Shown: positions 36,739 to 48,308, numbered from the stretch's first letter. The stretch: 64,000 nt of DNA from Candidatus Krumholzibacteriota bacterium (GCA_016932415.1 JAFGCX010000020.1:1-64000), one strand, 5' to 3'. Program-made: numbers and translations. The notes: generated from the sequence alone by a model not told the origin.

Positions 36739-39138
36739 CTATTCCATCCTTAAAGATACCTGTAACTCTGTACGTAATCCGTCCAGGACCTTGCCGATCA
36801 CCTTGTCTACTACCTTGTCATCGAGCGTCCCTTCAGGTGATCTGAAGGAGAGCCTGAAAGCGTAACTTCTCTGCCCTTCCCCCAGATTGCCACCACGATA
36901 ATAATCGAACAGCCTTATATATTCAAGATATTTGGCCCTTTTTTTAACGACCTTCATGATATCGGAGAATTTAACCCTCTCCGAAGCAACGACACACAGA
37001 TCCCTCTTTACAGCGGGATATGGTATAAGTTCCGAATACGTGAGTTCATTAACTCCCAGCGAATGAATCACTTCGGGAAGTATTGAAAAATAGAATACAG
37101 GGCTCGGTATTTCGTACCTCTTCGAAATACGGCCCGGTATCATTCCACAATAACCTGCTAACTCGTTTTTATAGTAGCAGTTAAAAACAAAGTCCGGTTC
37201 CTCTCTCTTTTCCCTTTCAATATTAACCTCGGATTCTATACCGATCCACTCAAAGACCGTTTCGATCTCCCCTTTCATATCGAGAAAATCGAATTCTCTC
37301 TGCTTCTCATTCCATTGCACCGGAATATTCTTTCGGGTAAAGCAGGCTGTCAGGTGCAATTTTTCTTCAGGAAGCCCATCACCTGGACCGACAGGCAGAA
37401 AGATCCTGCCCATTTCAAATACTTTTATCCCTTCCTGTTCGACCGGAGCGTTCCTCGCGATCGTCCTGAGGATTCCAGGAAGAAGAGAAGTCCGCAGGAC
37501 CGATTGGCCCAGCGAAAGAGGGTTAAGCAGCTTTACCGGGTTACACCTCGGATCGCTGGAATGCCACTCGAAGACCCTCGTGTCTTCGGGATCCATGAAG
37601 GATGAATTGATCACTTCGGCATACCCTCTCGATACAAGGAAAAACGAAAGATCCTCCCGCAACATGTCAAGAGACGAGACACGCGAGAATATCCTGCTGC
37701 TGTATTCCTCTTCACGTCCGATATTCTCATATCCGTAGACTCTTGCCACTTCTTCTATCAGATCTACCTCGGCCTTGATATCCCTGCGGAATGACGGTAT
37801 CGCCACAACGATCTCATTCCCTTTTATCTCCGATTCCAGATCGAGACGTAAAAGAAGGTCTTTCAGATCTGTTGGGCCCAGATGCGTCCCCATGAGCCTG
37901 TTTGCCTGGCTGACCCTGATCGATATCTTTTTCTCCTCAAGGACCACCCGGTCAGCGACATTATCGGTAATCTTCAGTTCAGGTTCGCCAGCTCCGATCT
38001 CTTTTATCAGGTAACATGCTCTTTCGAGCGCCTTTACCGTTATACCGACATCTCCCTCGCGCTCAAACCTGTAAGAGGCTTCCGTGTCGAGCTTCAGATA
38101 ATGACTCGATTTTCTCACTGCGGCCGGATCAAAAACCGCGCTTTCCAGGACGATCCGTTTCGTTTTGTCCTTGATCTCGCTGTCGGCTCCACCCATCACG
38201 CCAGCGATGCCGACGGGAATCTCTGAATCGGCGATGACCAGGACGCTGCTGCCCAGTTTTCTCTTGACTCCGTCGAGAGTCTCGAGCGTCTCCCTGTCAT
38301 TTGCTCTTCTAACAGTTATAGTGTCCCCTATCAACCTGTCCCTGTCAAAAGCATGGAGAGGCTGACCGATCTCCATCAGAACGAAATTCGTTATATCGAC
38401 GATATTATTAAGAGGTTTGACGCCGGCCGATACCAGCAGTTTCTGAATCCACTGTGGAGATTTTTCAATCTTTACATCAGAGACGCATGCCGCAGAGTAC
38501 CTCCAGCAATCGTTCGTATCCTCTATTTTGACTTTGAACCGGTCATCGGTCTCGAGAGGCAGATATTCCGGTTCTTTCAGATCCCTTTTGTAGAGGGCGG
38601 CGATCTCCCTGGCGATCCCCAGGTGGGAAAGCTGATCAGGTCTGTTCGGCGTCACCTCGATATCGAGGATGACATCATCAGATCCTAGATGGCCACCAAG
38701 ATCGGTTCCAGGCGCGAGTTCAAATCCAAGTTCAATGATACCGCTTTTGTCGCTTCCGATCCCAAGTTCTATCTCAGAACAGATCATTCCCTCCGAGACC
38801 TGTCCCCTGATCCTGGTCTTTTTTATCTTGAAATTACCAGGAAGGACGGCACCGTTGACGGCTACCGCAACATTCAATCCGGCCCTTACGTTCGGGGCGC
38901 CGCACACGATGTTCAGATGCTCTTCCTGACCAGTGTCAACTTTGCAGACGCTCAGCTTGTCCGCGTCAGGGTGTTTCCCGCATTCGGTCACTATTCCGAA
39001 TATTACTCCGCTGAAATCAGGCCGCCTGTCCTCGATCCCTTCGACATTCAATCCGAACATCGTCAGATCGTCCGCCAGTGTCTTCGGATCTTCTACTATA
39101 TCCACGTATCTCTTAAGCCAGTTTAAGCTAACTTTCAT
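36739..39138 (-). CDS. pheT: Phenylalanyl-tRNA synthetase beta subunit
   Basis: About 799 residues with the B1 N-terminal region, the tRNA-binding OB domain (about 40-150), B3/B4 editing domains, the B5 domain and a C-terminal anticodon-binding FDX domain (V-K-R-D-L-C-V-V, Y-R-G-G-N-L-G-E-G-Q-R-S). The ATG at 39138 overlaps the pheS stop as ATGA, with GGAGCGAAGG before it. Confidence 0.96.
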   Translation of the reverse strand: MKVSLNWLKRYVDIVEDPKTLADDLTMFGLNVEGIEDRRPDFSGVIFGIVTECGKHPDADKLSVCKVDTGQEEHLNIVCGAPNVRAGLNVAVAVNGAVLPGNFKIKKTRIRGQVSEGMICSEIELGIGSDKSGIIELGFELAPGTDLGGHLGSDDVILDIEVTPNRPDQLSHLGIAREIAALYKRDLKEPEYLPLETDDRFKVKIEDTNDCWRYSAACVSDVKIEKSPQWIQKLLVSAGVKPLNNIVDITNFVLMEIGQPLHAFDRDRLIGDTITVRRANDRETLETLDGVKRKLGSSVLVIADSEIPVGIAGVMGGADSEIKDKTKRIVLESAVFDPAAVRKSSHYLKLDTEASYRFEREGDVGITVKALERACYLIKEIGAGEPELKITDNVADRVVLEEKKISIRVSQANRLMGTHLGPTDLKDLLLRLDLESEIKGNEIVVAIPSFRRDIKAEVDLIEEVARVYGYENIGREEEYSSRIFSRVSSLDMLREDLSFFLVSRGYAEVINSSFMDPEDTRVFEWHSSDPRCNPVKLLNPLSLGQSVLRTSLLPGILRTIARNAPVEQEGIKVFEMGRIFLPVGPGDGLPEEKLHLTACFTRKNIPVQWNEKQREFDFLDMKGEIETVFEWIGIESEVNIEREKREEPDFVFNCYYKNELAGYCGMIPGRISKRYEIPSPVFYFSILPEVIHSLGVNELTYSELIPYPAVKRDLCVVASERVKFSDIMKVVKKRAKYLEYIRLFDYYRGGNLGEGQRSYAFRLSFRSPEGTLDDKVVDKVIGKVLDGLRTELQVSLRME

Positions 39139-40196
39139 TCCTTCGCTCCTACCCATGATCCACTCCAGAACTGGCTGAGAAAACGGATATCATTCGCAAG
39201 GAATCTGCGTATGTCGTCGACTCCATATTTCAGCATCGCCACACGGTCTATTCCGAGGCCGAAAGCAAACCCGGTGACCGAATCGGGATCGTAACCGGCG
39301 AATTTAAAGACGTTTGGATGAACCATACCGGCTCCCATGATCTCGATCCATCCTGTTTTCTGGCAGATCGGACATCCGTTTCCGTGACAGGCGAAGCATG
39401 TCATGTCCACCTCTGCGCTCGGTTCCGTGAAAGGAAAGAAATGAGGCCTGAACCTGACCTTTGTCTCTTTTCCGAAGTATGAATGTATAAAATAGGTCAC
39501 ATCGTTTCTCAGATCGGCAAGCGATACGTCCCGGTCAACGTAAAGACCCTCCATCTGATTGAATTCAGCTGAGTGAGAAGGGTCTGGTGTTTCGTTCCTG
39601 TAGACTCTTCCCGGTGAAATGATCCGTAACGGAGGATCGTTTTTTTCCATGTACCTGACCTGGACGGGCGAAGTCTGCGTTCGAAGAAGGATATCCCGGT
39701 TGATGTAAAAAGTATCCTGCGTGTCGCGAGAGGGGTGTTCTTCGGGAAAATTAAGAGCCTCGAAATTGTAATAATCCAGCTCCACCTCGGGCCCCTCGGC
39801 AAGCGAGTATCCCATCCTGTAGAATATCTCCTTGACGTCTCTTGTCACCTTGTGAAGAAGATGGAGTCCGCCTCTCCACCCTTTCCTGCCAGGAAGGGTA
39901 GGATCTCCGGGGTAAGGTTCACTGTCGGTTATCCCCGAGGAAAGCTCGTTTTTCTTCTCTTCGATAAGACGATTGATCACCGTCTTGATCTCGTTGAAAA
40001 GGCTTCCGATAAGCGGCCTTTCTTCCTTTGGAAGTTGGCCTATCGATCTGAGGGCGTTCGTCAGGACGCCCTTCCTTCCAAGATACTCGATCCGTATATC
40101 CTCAATCGCCTCAAGACCTTTCGCGCTGCCGAGCCGTTCGGAAGCCTCGTTCTTGATCTTTTCGAGAGATTGTCGGTCGATTCCCTCGCGACTCAT
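39135..40196 (-). CDS. pheS: Phenylalanyl-tRNA synthetase alpha subunit
   Basis: 353 residues. N-terminal coiled coil, then the class II core with T-S-P-V-Q, F-R-P-H-F-F-P-F-T-E-P-S and G-L-G-I-D-R-V-A-M-L. A four-Cys segment (C-F-A-C-H-G-N-G-C-P-I-C) is the known variant insertion. ATG 40196 abuts the rplT stop. Confidence 0.96.
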   Translation of the reverse strand: MSREGIDRQSLEKIKNEASERLGSAKGLEAIEDIRIEYLGRKGVLTNALRSIGQLPKEERPLIGSLFNEIKTVINRLIEEKKNELSSGITDSEPYPGDPTLPGRKGWRGGLHLLHKVTRDVKEIFYRMGYSLAEGPEVELDYYNFEALNFPEEHPSRDTQDTFYINRDILLRTQTSPVQVRYMEKNDPPLRIISPGRVYRNETPDPSHSAEFNQMEGLYVDRDVSLADLRNDVTYFIHSYFGKETKVRFRPHFFPFTEPSAEVDMTCFACHGNGCPICQKTGWIEIMGAGMVHPNVFKFAGYDPDSVTGFAFGLGIDRVAMLKYGVDDIRRFLANDIRFLSQFWSGSWVGAKE

Positions 40197-40550
40197 TTAA
40201 AGGGCATCCTTTGCGATCTCGGCGAGTTTCGAGAATCCTTCCGCGTCATGGATAGCTATTTCGGAAAGCATTTTTCTGTTTATCTCGATCTCGGATTTCT
40301 TCAGGCCGTTCATGAAACGACTGTAACTGAGACCATTCAGCCTCGCCGCGGCATTGATCCTGGCGATCCAGAGTTTGCGAAAATCTCTTTTTCTGGCACG
40401 CCTGTCCCTGTACGCGTATGAAAGCGCCCTGTTCACGGCTTCCTGGGCTGAGCGAAAGAGTTTTCCCCTTCCGCCGGTAAACCCTTTTGCCTGTTTCAAC
40501 ACCTTCTTTTTTCTTTTATGCGAAGCTACACTGTGTTTTGTTCTCGGCAT
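40197..40550 (-). CDS. rplT: Ribosomal protein L20
   Basis: 117 residues, highly basic, with the L20 pattern [22 protein letters not shown] and [16 protein letters not shown] precedes the ATG. In Firmicutes L20 represses its own operon at the leader; an attenuator-like structure is present before infC here. Confidence 0.97.
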   Translation of the reverse strand: MPRTKHSVASHKRKKKVLKQAKGFTGGRGKLFRSAQEAVNRALSYAYRDRRARKRDFRKLWIARINAAARLNGLSYSRFMNGLKKSEIEINRKMLSEIAIHDAEGFSKLAEIAKDAL

Positions 40551-40615
40551 ACCTGTATGCCTCCTGTACTTATTTCCTATTCAAGACAATATGATTTATT
40601 CGATCCCAAAAAGAC

Positions 40616-40810
40616 CTACATGCCCAACATCCTTTTGATTCTTTTTACATCAGATGTGGCTGCCAGAGTCTGTTTGCGGAGGTTGCGTTTCCTCTTGGTC
40701 GATTTTTTAGTAAGAATATGGCTCGCATAAGCCTTACCTCTTTTTATTTTTCCATTCCCGGTCAATCGGAATCGTTTCGCAGCTCCACGGTTTGTTTTAA
40801 TTTTTGGCAT
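40616..40810 (-). CDS. rpmI: Ribosomal protein L35
   Basis: 64 residues from ATG 40810: [15 protein letters not shown] and a basic C-terminus, typical L35. It overlaps the infC end by 14 bp; the GGTGGAG ribosome-binding site is inside infC. Confidence 0.96.
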   Translation of the reverse strand: MPKIKTNRGAAKRFRLTGNGKIKRGKAYASHILTKKSTKRKRNLRKQTLAATSDVKRIKRMLGM

Positions 40811-41378
40811 CCTCGTCTCCACCCCCTTTTCTCGCATTTTTCTCTGAGACCGGTCCCATTATCATCGAAATTATTCTGCCGGTTCTGACGGCAGGTTTTT
40901 CGATAATAGCCAAATCGGAGAATTCCTGGATTATCTTTTCGAGAAGTTCATACCCCTTCTCAACATGTTCCATTTCCCGGCCTCTGAAAACGACAGTGAA
41001 CTTCACCTTGTCTTTCTGTTCGAGAAATCTCTGAGCGTTTCTAAGCTTGAACTCAAAATCATGTTTCTCGATCTTGGGACGGAGTTTTATCTCCTTCAGA
41101 TGAGTCACATGCTGTTTCTTCTTCGATTCGCGGACCTTTTTGCTCTCTTCATATTTATGTTTTCCGAAATCCATGATCTTGCAGACCGGTGGCCTGACGT
41201 TAGGGGCTATCTCCACAAGATCAAGCCCTCTCTCTTCAGCGATCCTTTTCGCTTCGTCCGTAGACATCACACCGAGCTGTTCACCATCATCAGCGATGAC
41301 CCTTACTTCGGGGATTCTGATCATTTCATTGATCCTGGTCCTTTTATCGTTCTTATCTTTTCTGAATCTGTCTTTGAT
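40797..41378 (-). CDS. infC: Translation initiation factor IF-3, ATC start
   Basis: About 193 residues with the N-domain ([31 protein letters not shown]) and C-domain ([18 protein letters not shown]). The start is ATC at 41378, 7 nt after AGGAGG (41391-41386); the ORF further upstream lies in the leader. Non-AUG starts at infC are the classical IF3 autoregulation device. Confidence 0.96.
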   Translation of the reverse strand: MKDRFRKDKNDKRTRINEMIRIPEVRVIADDGEQLGVMSTDEAKRIAEERGLDLVEIAPNVRPPVCKIMDFGKHKYEESKKVRESKKKQHVTHLKEIKLRPKIEKHDFEFKLRNAQRFLEQKDKVKFTVVFRGREMEHVEKGYELLEKIIQEFSDLAIIEKPAVRTGRIISMIMGPVSEKNARKGGGDEDAKN

Positions 41379-41392
41379 CTGTTCACCTCCTG

Positions 41393-41432
41393 AACAAAAA
41401 ATAAAAAGGGCGCGTAGATATTCCACCCGCCC
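41393..41432 (-). terminator. Attenuator-like terminator in the infC leader
   Basis: A hairpin (41432-41408: GGGCG, mismatch, GTGG, 5-nt loop, CTAC, mismatch, CGCCC) followed by TTTTTATTTTTT, ending two bases before the infC Shine-Dalgarno sequence. Termination here would silence infC-rpmI-rplT and downstream genes, as in L20-controlled leaders. A 6-bp hairpin with a GAGA loop (41502-41487) lies earlier in the same leader. Confidence 0.6.
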
Positions 41433-41536
41433 GGTTTGCTTCGGTATTAGATGAAACCCTACCAGTACATTTAAGACCGCAAGGTGAGGAGCTCTCGCTC
41501 CTTCTTTTATTTAAAAAACCAGATAACAGCATAATA

Positions 41537-43462
41537 TTATGCTTTTCTATCTATCTCGTCAACCAATTCCGTAATAAATTCCTCTATTTTGCTGCTTCCC
41601 AGCCTTCCCTTCGATTTAGACCTGATATCGAGAGTCCCATCCTTTATCTCGTTATCACCGCAAACCGCCGCGTAAGGTATTTTCTGGACTTCGCATTCGC
41701 GTATCCTGAAACCGAGTTTCTCCTCCCGGAGATCGCAACTTGCCCTTATGCCGGCCGCCTTCATCCTCTTAGCGCATTCGACCGCGTACTCATGATGGTC
41801 TTTTCCGACAGGTATGATCCAGACCTGTTCCGGTGCCAGCCAGAGCGGGAAAAGTCCGGCGTAATGTTCTGTAAGCGTGCCAATGAACCTCTCTATCGAC
41901 CCGAGAAGGGCCCTGTGGATCATATAGACATATTCTTTCTTTCCAGTGCTGTCGATATACTGGACATCGAACCTTCTCGGAAGGTTGAAATCGAACTGTA
42001 TCGTCGTCGCCTGCCACCCTCTTCCGATGGCGTCTATCAGCTTCAGGTCTATCTTGGGTCCGTAGAATACCGCCTCACCTGCGATCTTTCTGAACGGTAT
42101 GTCACGCTTCTCGATCGCCTTCATCAGAGAGCTCTCCGCCATCCGCCATTCTTCAGGTGATCCAGCGTACTTGTCCATGTTATCGGGATCGTGAGCGCTG
42201 AGTTCAACAGTGTACTCGTTGAATCCGAAGGTGGTCAGGATGTGGTGCGCGAGATCAAAACATTTGTCGACTTCGACGTCCAGCTGTTCTGGAGTACAGA
42301 AGATATGAGCGTCATCCTGCGTAAATCCCCGCACCCTGAGAAGGCCATGAAGAGTCCCGGAACGTTCGTTCCTGTATACCGTTCCCAGTTCCGCGTATCT
42401 GATTGGAAGGTCCCGGTAGCTGTGAATGGCACTTTTATACACAAGTATATGACCAGGACAGTTCATAGGTTTCAAAACGAATTCCTGGCCCTCGTCGTTC
42501 TTGATGATGAACATGTTTTCTTTATAGAAATCGTAATGCCCCGAGGTCTTCCAGAGTTCGCTCCTGGCGATATGAGGAGTCATTATCATCTCGTAACCGT
42601 TAGCCCTATGCTCTTTCTTCCAGAAATCCTCCACCGCTTCACGCAGTATATATCCTTTTGGATACCAGAATGCGAGTCCACCGCCTGCTTCTTCCTTGAT
42701 ATCGAAAAGCCCGAGCTGTGGGCCAAGTTTTCTGTGATCTCTTTTCCTTGCTTCTTCACGCCTTTCCAGTTCCTGGCTCAGCATGTCGGCAGAAAAGAAG
42801 ACAGTCCCGTAAATCCTCTGAAGCATATCCCTCTTCTCGTCGCCGCGCCAATAGGCCCCGGCCAGGGAAAGAAGTTTGAAATGCTTCATCATCTTCACAT
42901 CCGGAATGTGAGGGCCCCTGCATAGATCGACGAAAGCTCCAAGCCTGTAGATCGAGACAGTGTCGTCTTCTATTTCGTTTAAAAGTTCGACTTTGAATTG
43001 CTGGCCACCGGAAGAAAAGAGCTCGATCGCCTTTTCCTTTTCGATGACCTCCCTGACAAACTCAAGACCGCCGTTTTTCAGAAGATCTTTCATCTTCTCC
43101 TCGATAGCTTCGAGATCTTCCGGCGTGAACCGCCTGTCTAAAAGAAAATCGTAATAGAACCCTTCTTGTATCGAGGGGCCTATGGCGAACCTGACATCAT
43201 TGAAAAGTTCATGGACGGCAAGAGCCATGAGGTGTGAGGTGCTGTGCCTGAGTATATCGAGACCTTCGGGATCATCGATCGTTATGACAGTAAAATCGCC
43301 TCCCACTGTTATATCTTCCCGCAAATCGAAGAGCCGGCCGTCTATCCGCGCGGCCACAGCCTTTTTACTTACTGACCTTGGAAGTTTGCCGAGAAGCTCT
43401 TTTACGGGCAAGCCTTTTTCGATTTCGTCTTTTGATCCATCCGGATATATTATCTCGACCAT
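41537..43462 (-). CDS. thrS: Threonyl-tRNA synthetase
   Basis: About 641 residues: TGS domain at the N-terminus, an editing domain with H-S-T-S-H-L-M-A, the class II core with M-N-C-P-G-H, and an HGTP anticodon-binding C-terminus. ATG 43462 follows AAGGTGG; a GTG at 43477 is part of that site. Upstream of the infC operon on the same strand, a common arrangement. Confidence 0.97.
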   Translation of the reverse strand: MVEIIYPDGSKDEIEKGLPVKELLGKLPRSVSKKAVAARIDGRLFDLREDITVGGDFTVITIDDPEGLDILRHSTSHLMALAVHELFNDVRFAIGPSIQEGFYYDFLLDRRFTPEDLEAIEEKMKDLLKNGGLEFVREVIEKEKAIELFSSGGQQFKVELLNEIEDDTVSIYRLGAFVDLCRGPHIPDVKMMKHFKLLSLAGAYWRGDEKRDMLQRIYGTVFFSADMLSQELERREEARKRDHRKLGPQLGLFDIKEEAGGGLAFWYPKGYILREAVEDFWKKEHRANGYEMIMTPHIARSELWKTSGHYDFYKENMFIIKNDEGQEFVLKPMNCPGHILVYKSAIHSYRDLPIRYAELGTVYRNERSGTLHGLLRVRGFTQDDAHIFCTPEQLDVEVDKCFDLAHHILTTFGFNEYTVELSAHDPDNMDKYAGSPEEWRMAESSLMKAIEKRDIPFRKIAGEAVFYGPKIDLKLIDAIGRGWQATTIQFDFNLPRRFDVQYIDSTGKKEYVYMIHRALLGSIERFIGTLTEHYAGLFPLWLAPEQVWIIPVGKDHHEYAVECAKRMKAAGIRASCDLREEKLGFRIRECEVQKIPYAAVCGDNEIKDGTLDIRSKSKGRLGSSKIEEFITELVDEIDRKA

Positions 43463-43499
43463 TTTATGATTATCCACCTTACAGGGAATTTCAGGGGAA

Positions 43500-43576
43500 T
43501 GGTGGGCGATACTGGAATTGAACCAGTGACCCCCTGCATGTCAAGCAGGTACTCTAACCATCTGAGCTAATCGCCC
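43500..43576 (-). tRNA. tRNA-Val (GAC)
   Basis: Cloverleaf with acceptor GGGCGAT/ATCGCCC, anticodon stem CCTGC/GCAGG, loop TTGACAT (anticodon GAC) and T arm around GGTTCAATTCC. Discriminator A and CCA are encoded (43502-43500). Confidence 0.96.
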
Positions 43577-43644
43577 ACACACCATCTTTGCTGAATCTTA
43601 TGAAATAAATCACCTACGAGCAACTAAATAATCATTTTCGGCAA

Positions 43645-45594
<1,950 letters not shown>

Positions 45595-45683
45595 TTAAAT
45601 ATTCCAGAATACTAACTTCAATAAGCATGCCAATTAGGGCAAAATAGAGGCCTACATATCATATTGCAATATAACAAATTAGG

Positions 45684-45768
45684 ATTATATCAATTGTCCA
45701 TGGCAGAAATGGCAAAACTCACGCCATGACAGAAGCTGCCATAGATGCCATTATGGCGTATTATGGCA
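45684..45768 (-). promoter_or_regulatory. dnaK promoter with ATGGC/GCCAT repeat array
   Basis: TATAAT at 45689-45684 with extended TGA before it and no good -35. Upstream, seven copies of ATGGC/GCCAT lie within 45698-45768: at 45700 and 45709 (plus), 45723, 45737 and 45746 (inverted), and 45753 and 45763 (plus). Period is 9-10 bp, and 45737-45768 forms a two-tier inverted repeat centred at 45752. The spacing suits a protein bound on one face of the helix. Confidence 0.55.
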
Positions 45769-45780
45769 GGCTCAGAGAGG

Positions 45781-46098
45781 TCAGTCCTTAGCATCGCTTT
45801 CAGAGTCGTCCTCCCCCATCGCGCACTTTATCTCCCCGTTTTCAAGACGCAACTGTATCTCGAGACATATATCATAGTTTCTTTTTGCAATATCGCTGTA
45901 CTCGTAAAATACGCACCTGTTGTCTCTCGAACACCTGTTCTTTTTCCGGCATATCCTCAGCTGTTCATAGAACCAGGATTCGATATATTCTCCTTTCCCG
46001 ACATCCCATCTCTCTCCTCCCCTTTCCACATCATGCTCATGATGGTACGGGAAAAGCTTTTTCCTCATATCGCGTATCAGTTTTTCAAGCCGCCTCAT
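45781..46098 (-). CDS. Small Cys-containing protein, unknown
   Basis: 105 residues, charged and mostly helical. Contains five cysteines, with a cluster R-I-C-R-K-K-N-R-C-S-R-D-N-R-C-V-F-Y-E and two later (I-C-L-E, I-K-C-A), suggesting metal binding. The end is acidic. It stands alone between cca and the dnaK promoter region. I do not recognise a family. Confidence 0.55.
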   Translation of the reverse strand: MRRLEKLIRDMRKKLFPYHHEHDVERGGERWDVGKGEYIESWFYEQLRICRKKNRCSRDNRCVFYEYSDIAKRNYDICLEIQLRLENGEIKCAMGEDDSESDAKD

Positions 46099-46178
46099 TT
46101 TACCACCCGCATGATCATGCCTGTGCGTCGTTCCCCTTTAAAGATAATACACTTTTGATGACCGGCAATAGCTCATTA

Positions 46179-47543
46179 CTAATTCAAATCTTCCCTGACA
46201 ATAGTGGTAAGATTCTCCCTTGTATTGATCGAGGGGTCATCTATCACCATTTCAAGGAGCGCGTCGAGTATTTCTCCGATCCTTTTACCTGAAGCTTTGC
46301 CGGTGATCTTCATGATATCATTACCGTTTATCGCGAGATCCTTTATCTTGAATACCGAATCGGCAGCAAGTACGTCATCGACCCTTTTTCGAGAGATTCC
46401 GACTTCCCTGCCGATATCAAGATCCCCTCTCGAAAGACCATCGGCCATCCTCAGGCTGAAAAGATCCTCAATCGCTTCAACACCGACTCTCGCAATGAAC
46501 CTTCTCACCGCGGCGTCAGACCATTCATCGGTTATATAGAACATGTGATGAAGCACCAGATGGGACACGTACTTTACGAAAGAATTCGGAAAGATGAGCC
46601 GTCTGAGTATTTCTGTGGCGATCTTTGAACTCTCCAGTTCATGCCGGTAAAATATCACCCTGCCATCTTTCTCCTGTTTCATCTTCTTTTTTCCAAGATC
46701 ATGGAGCAAGGCAGCCCACCTGACTTCTTGACGCTTTCCGGCAAGGTCACAACTCTTCACGCTGTGCATGAAAATATCATCTATATGGTATTCGTTCTGT
46801 TCTATTCCCCACGTCTCATCAAGTTCAGGAATAATAAAATCGAGTATCCCTCTTTCATGCATAAAAATGAAGCCATCTCCCGGTTTTTCCGCGTACCTCA
46901 TCATTTTTTCAAGTTCCAGCCTTATCCTCTCGTTCGAGACGGTCTCAAGAGCGGGAGCGTACCTGGCCATCAGTTTTCCCGTTTCTTCTTCGACAGAAAA
47001 TCCAAACCTCGCCATAAACTGGACTCCCCGCATGATCCTCAGCGGGTCCTCGATGAAAGCTTCTTTTCGGTTTACTCTGAGAATATGTTTTTCCAGGTCT
47101 TCGATCCCTCCCAGAGGATCGATCAATCTCATCGTCGCGAGATCGAGTGCCATCGAATTGATCGTAAAATCCCTTCTGACAAGATCGTCCTCAAGGGAAA
47201 CACTGCTGTCGAACCGGACGTCGAATTCTCTGTGCCCCGGGCCGGTGCTTGTCTCTTTTCTGGGGAATGAGATATCGACTGTGTCCGAACCTTCAGGAGT
47301 GAACTTGATGACTCCGAACGATCTGCCGACAAGGTCGGTCTTTCCAAATCTGCCAAGGATATCGAGAAGTCTATCTGCTTCTATTCCGTGAACCAGGTAA
47401 TCCGTATCAACCGAAACGATATCTTTTCCAAGGATCAGGTCCCTTACCGCTCCACCGACCAGGGAGAGGCCGCATATCTCAAGGATCGACCTCTCCCACG
47501 GATGGTGTTCTCTTCCCAGCGAAATCTTCAGATCACGTTTCAT
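46179..47543 (-). CDS. cca: CCA-adding tRNA nucleotidyltransferase with HD domain
   Basis: 454 residues. The nucleotidyltransferase head has L-V-G-G-A-V-R-D and the catalytic D-T-D; R-D-F-T-I-N-S-M-A and the neck R-M-R-G-V-Q-F-M-A-R follow. A C-terminal HD domain carries L-L-H-D-L-G-K. Needed here at least for tRNA-Arg, whose CCA is not encoded. It could also act as a poly(A) polymerase, but the R-D-F-T-I-N motif suits CCA addition. Confidence 0.85.
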   Translation of the reverse strand: MKRDLKISLGREHHPWERSILEICGLSLVGGAVRDLILGKDIVSVDTDYLVHGIEADRLLDILGRFGKTDLVGRSFGVIKFTPEGSDTVDISFPRKETSTGPGHREFDVRFDSSVSLEDDLVRRDFTINSMALDLATMRLIDPLGGIEDLEKHILRVNRKEAFIEDPLRIMRGVQFMARFGFSVEEETGKLMARYAPALETVSNERIRLELEKMMRYAEKPGDGFIFMHERGILDFIIPELDETWGIEQNEYHIDDIFMHSVKSCDLAGKRQEVRWAALLHDLGKKKMKQEKDGRVIFYRHELESSKIATEILRRLIFPNSFVKYVSHLVLHHMFYITDEWSDAAVRRFIARVGVEAIEDLFSLRMADGLSRGDLDIGREVGISRKRVDDVLAADSVFKIKDLAINGNDIMKITGKASGKRIGEILDALLEMVIDDPSINTRENLTTIVREDLN

Positions 47544-47584
47544 ACACTGGAATGTACCTAAACGCGACTCTTCCGGTCAACATC

Positions 47585-47878
47585 TTAACCGCGCTGATCA
47601 ATGATAGCCCCCGGTTCTTCTTCAGGTTCAGGATGCTGTGCCTGTTCATCGTACATCCCCTCCCGGCTTGCTACCGTATCTTCCGGCGATCTGCGCCGGG
47701 ATTCCTTTTTGGCACTATTCCTGAGTTCCGGCGGTGTAGATCCTTCCGCCTCCCTGATCCTTACGACCCGGTTCCCCGGATTAGGATTATTCAACCTGGC
47801 AGCCTGCTCAGGTTGCAGATCGGCCCGGATCTCCTGCCCACCGGCACCCCGGTTCGCGGCCGGATTCAGCAGCACCAT
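47585..47878 (-). CDS. Small disordered protein, unknown
   Basis: 96 to 97 residues, rich in P, E, R, Q and G with no hydrophobic core (for example R-R-R-S-P-E-D-T-V-A-S-R-E), so probably intrinsically disordered. ATG 47878 follows AAAGGAGG with ideal spacing; the longer ORF to 47956 lacks a site. The opposite strand also has an open frame here, which lowers confidence. Lies between cca and the tRNA cluster. Confidence 0.45.
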   Translation of the reverse strand: MVLLNPAANRGAGGQEIRADLQPEQAARLNNPNPGNRVVRIREAEGSTPPELRNSAKKESRRRSPEDTVASREGMYDEQAQHPEPEEEPGAIIDQRG

Positions 47879-48054
47879 ACAGAACCTCCTTTTCAGGGTT
47901 TCCGTCTGTGTTGCTTCTGTATCGATTTTCGGCAGATTACCGGCGGCCTTTAACATTTTCGGGAAAATATTTCCGCATCAGAGACCGATTGGGAGCGAAA
48001 AGAGGGGGAAAATTCGTCTTATCCAGCCCCCCGAGGCCATCCCCTAGAAAGATA

Positions 48055-48142
48055 TGGTGCCGAGGGTGGGACTTGAACCCACACGATGCCAAGCATCAGC
48101 GGATTTTAAGTCCGCTGCGTCTACCAGTTCCGCCACCCCGGC
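48055..48142 (-). tRNA. tRNA-Leu (UAA)
   Basis: Class II tRNA with acceptor GCCGGGG/CCTCGGC, anticodon stem GCGGA/TCCGC, loop CTTAAAA (anticodon TAA), a long variable arm (TGATGCTTGGCATC) and T arm GGTTCAAGTCC. Discriminator A and CCA are encoded. Confidence 0.96.
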
Positions 48143-48224
48143 ACGAAGGTAAAGTTATAATGGAATCCTGCTTTCTTCAAGCGAAAATGACCAGTGACTA
48201 TCGCAACGAGGAGGAGATATAAGT

Positions 48225-48299
48225 TGGAGGCGGCAACCGGATTCGAACCGGTGATAACGATTTTGCAGACCGTCGCCTTAGCCACTTGGCTATGCCGCC
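48225..48299 (-). tRNA. tRNA-Cys (GCA)
   Basis: Acceptor GGCGGCA/TGCCGCC, anticodon loop CTGCAAA (GCA), T arm GGTTCGAATCC, discriminator T, CCA encoded. Confidence 0.96.
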
Positions 48300-48308
48300 T
48301 CAATAAAC

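Noticed and set aside
42191-42925. 244-codon ORF antisense to thrS
   Set aside because: Shadow of the thrS codon pattern; no ribosome-binding site.
47601-48047. 148-codon plus-strand ORF with many Cys
   Set aside because: No ribosome-binding site, Cys/Ser-rich shadow composition; the minus-strand frame has AAAGGAGG before its ATG.
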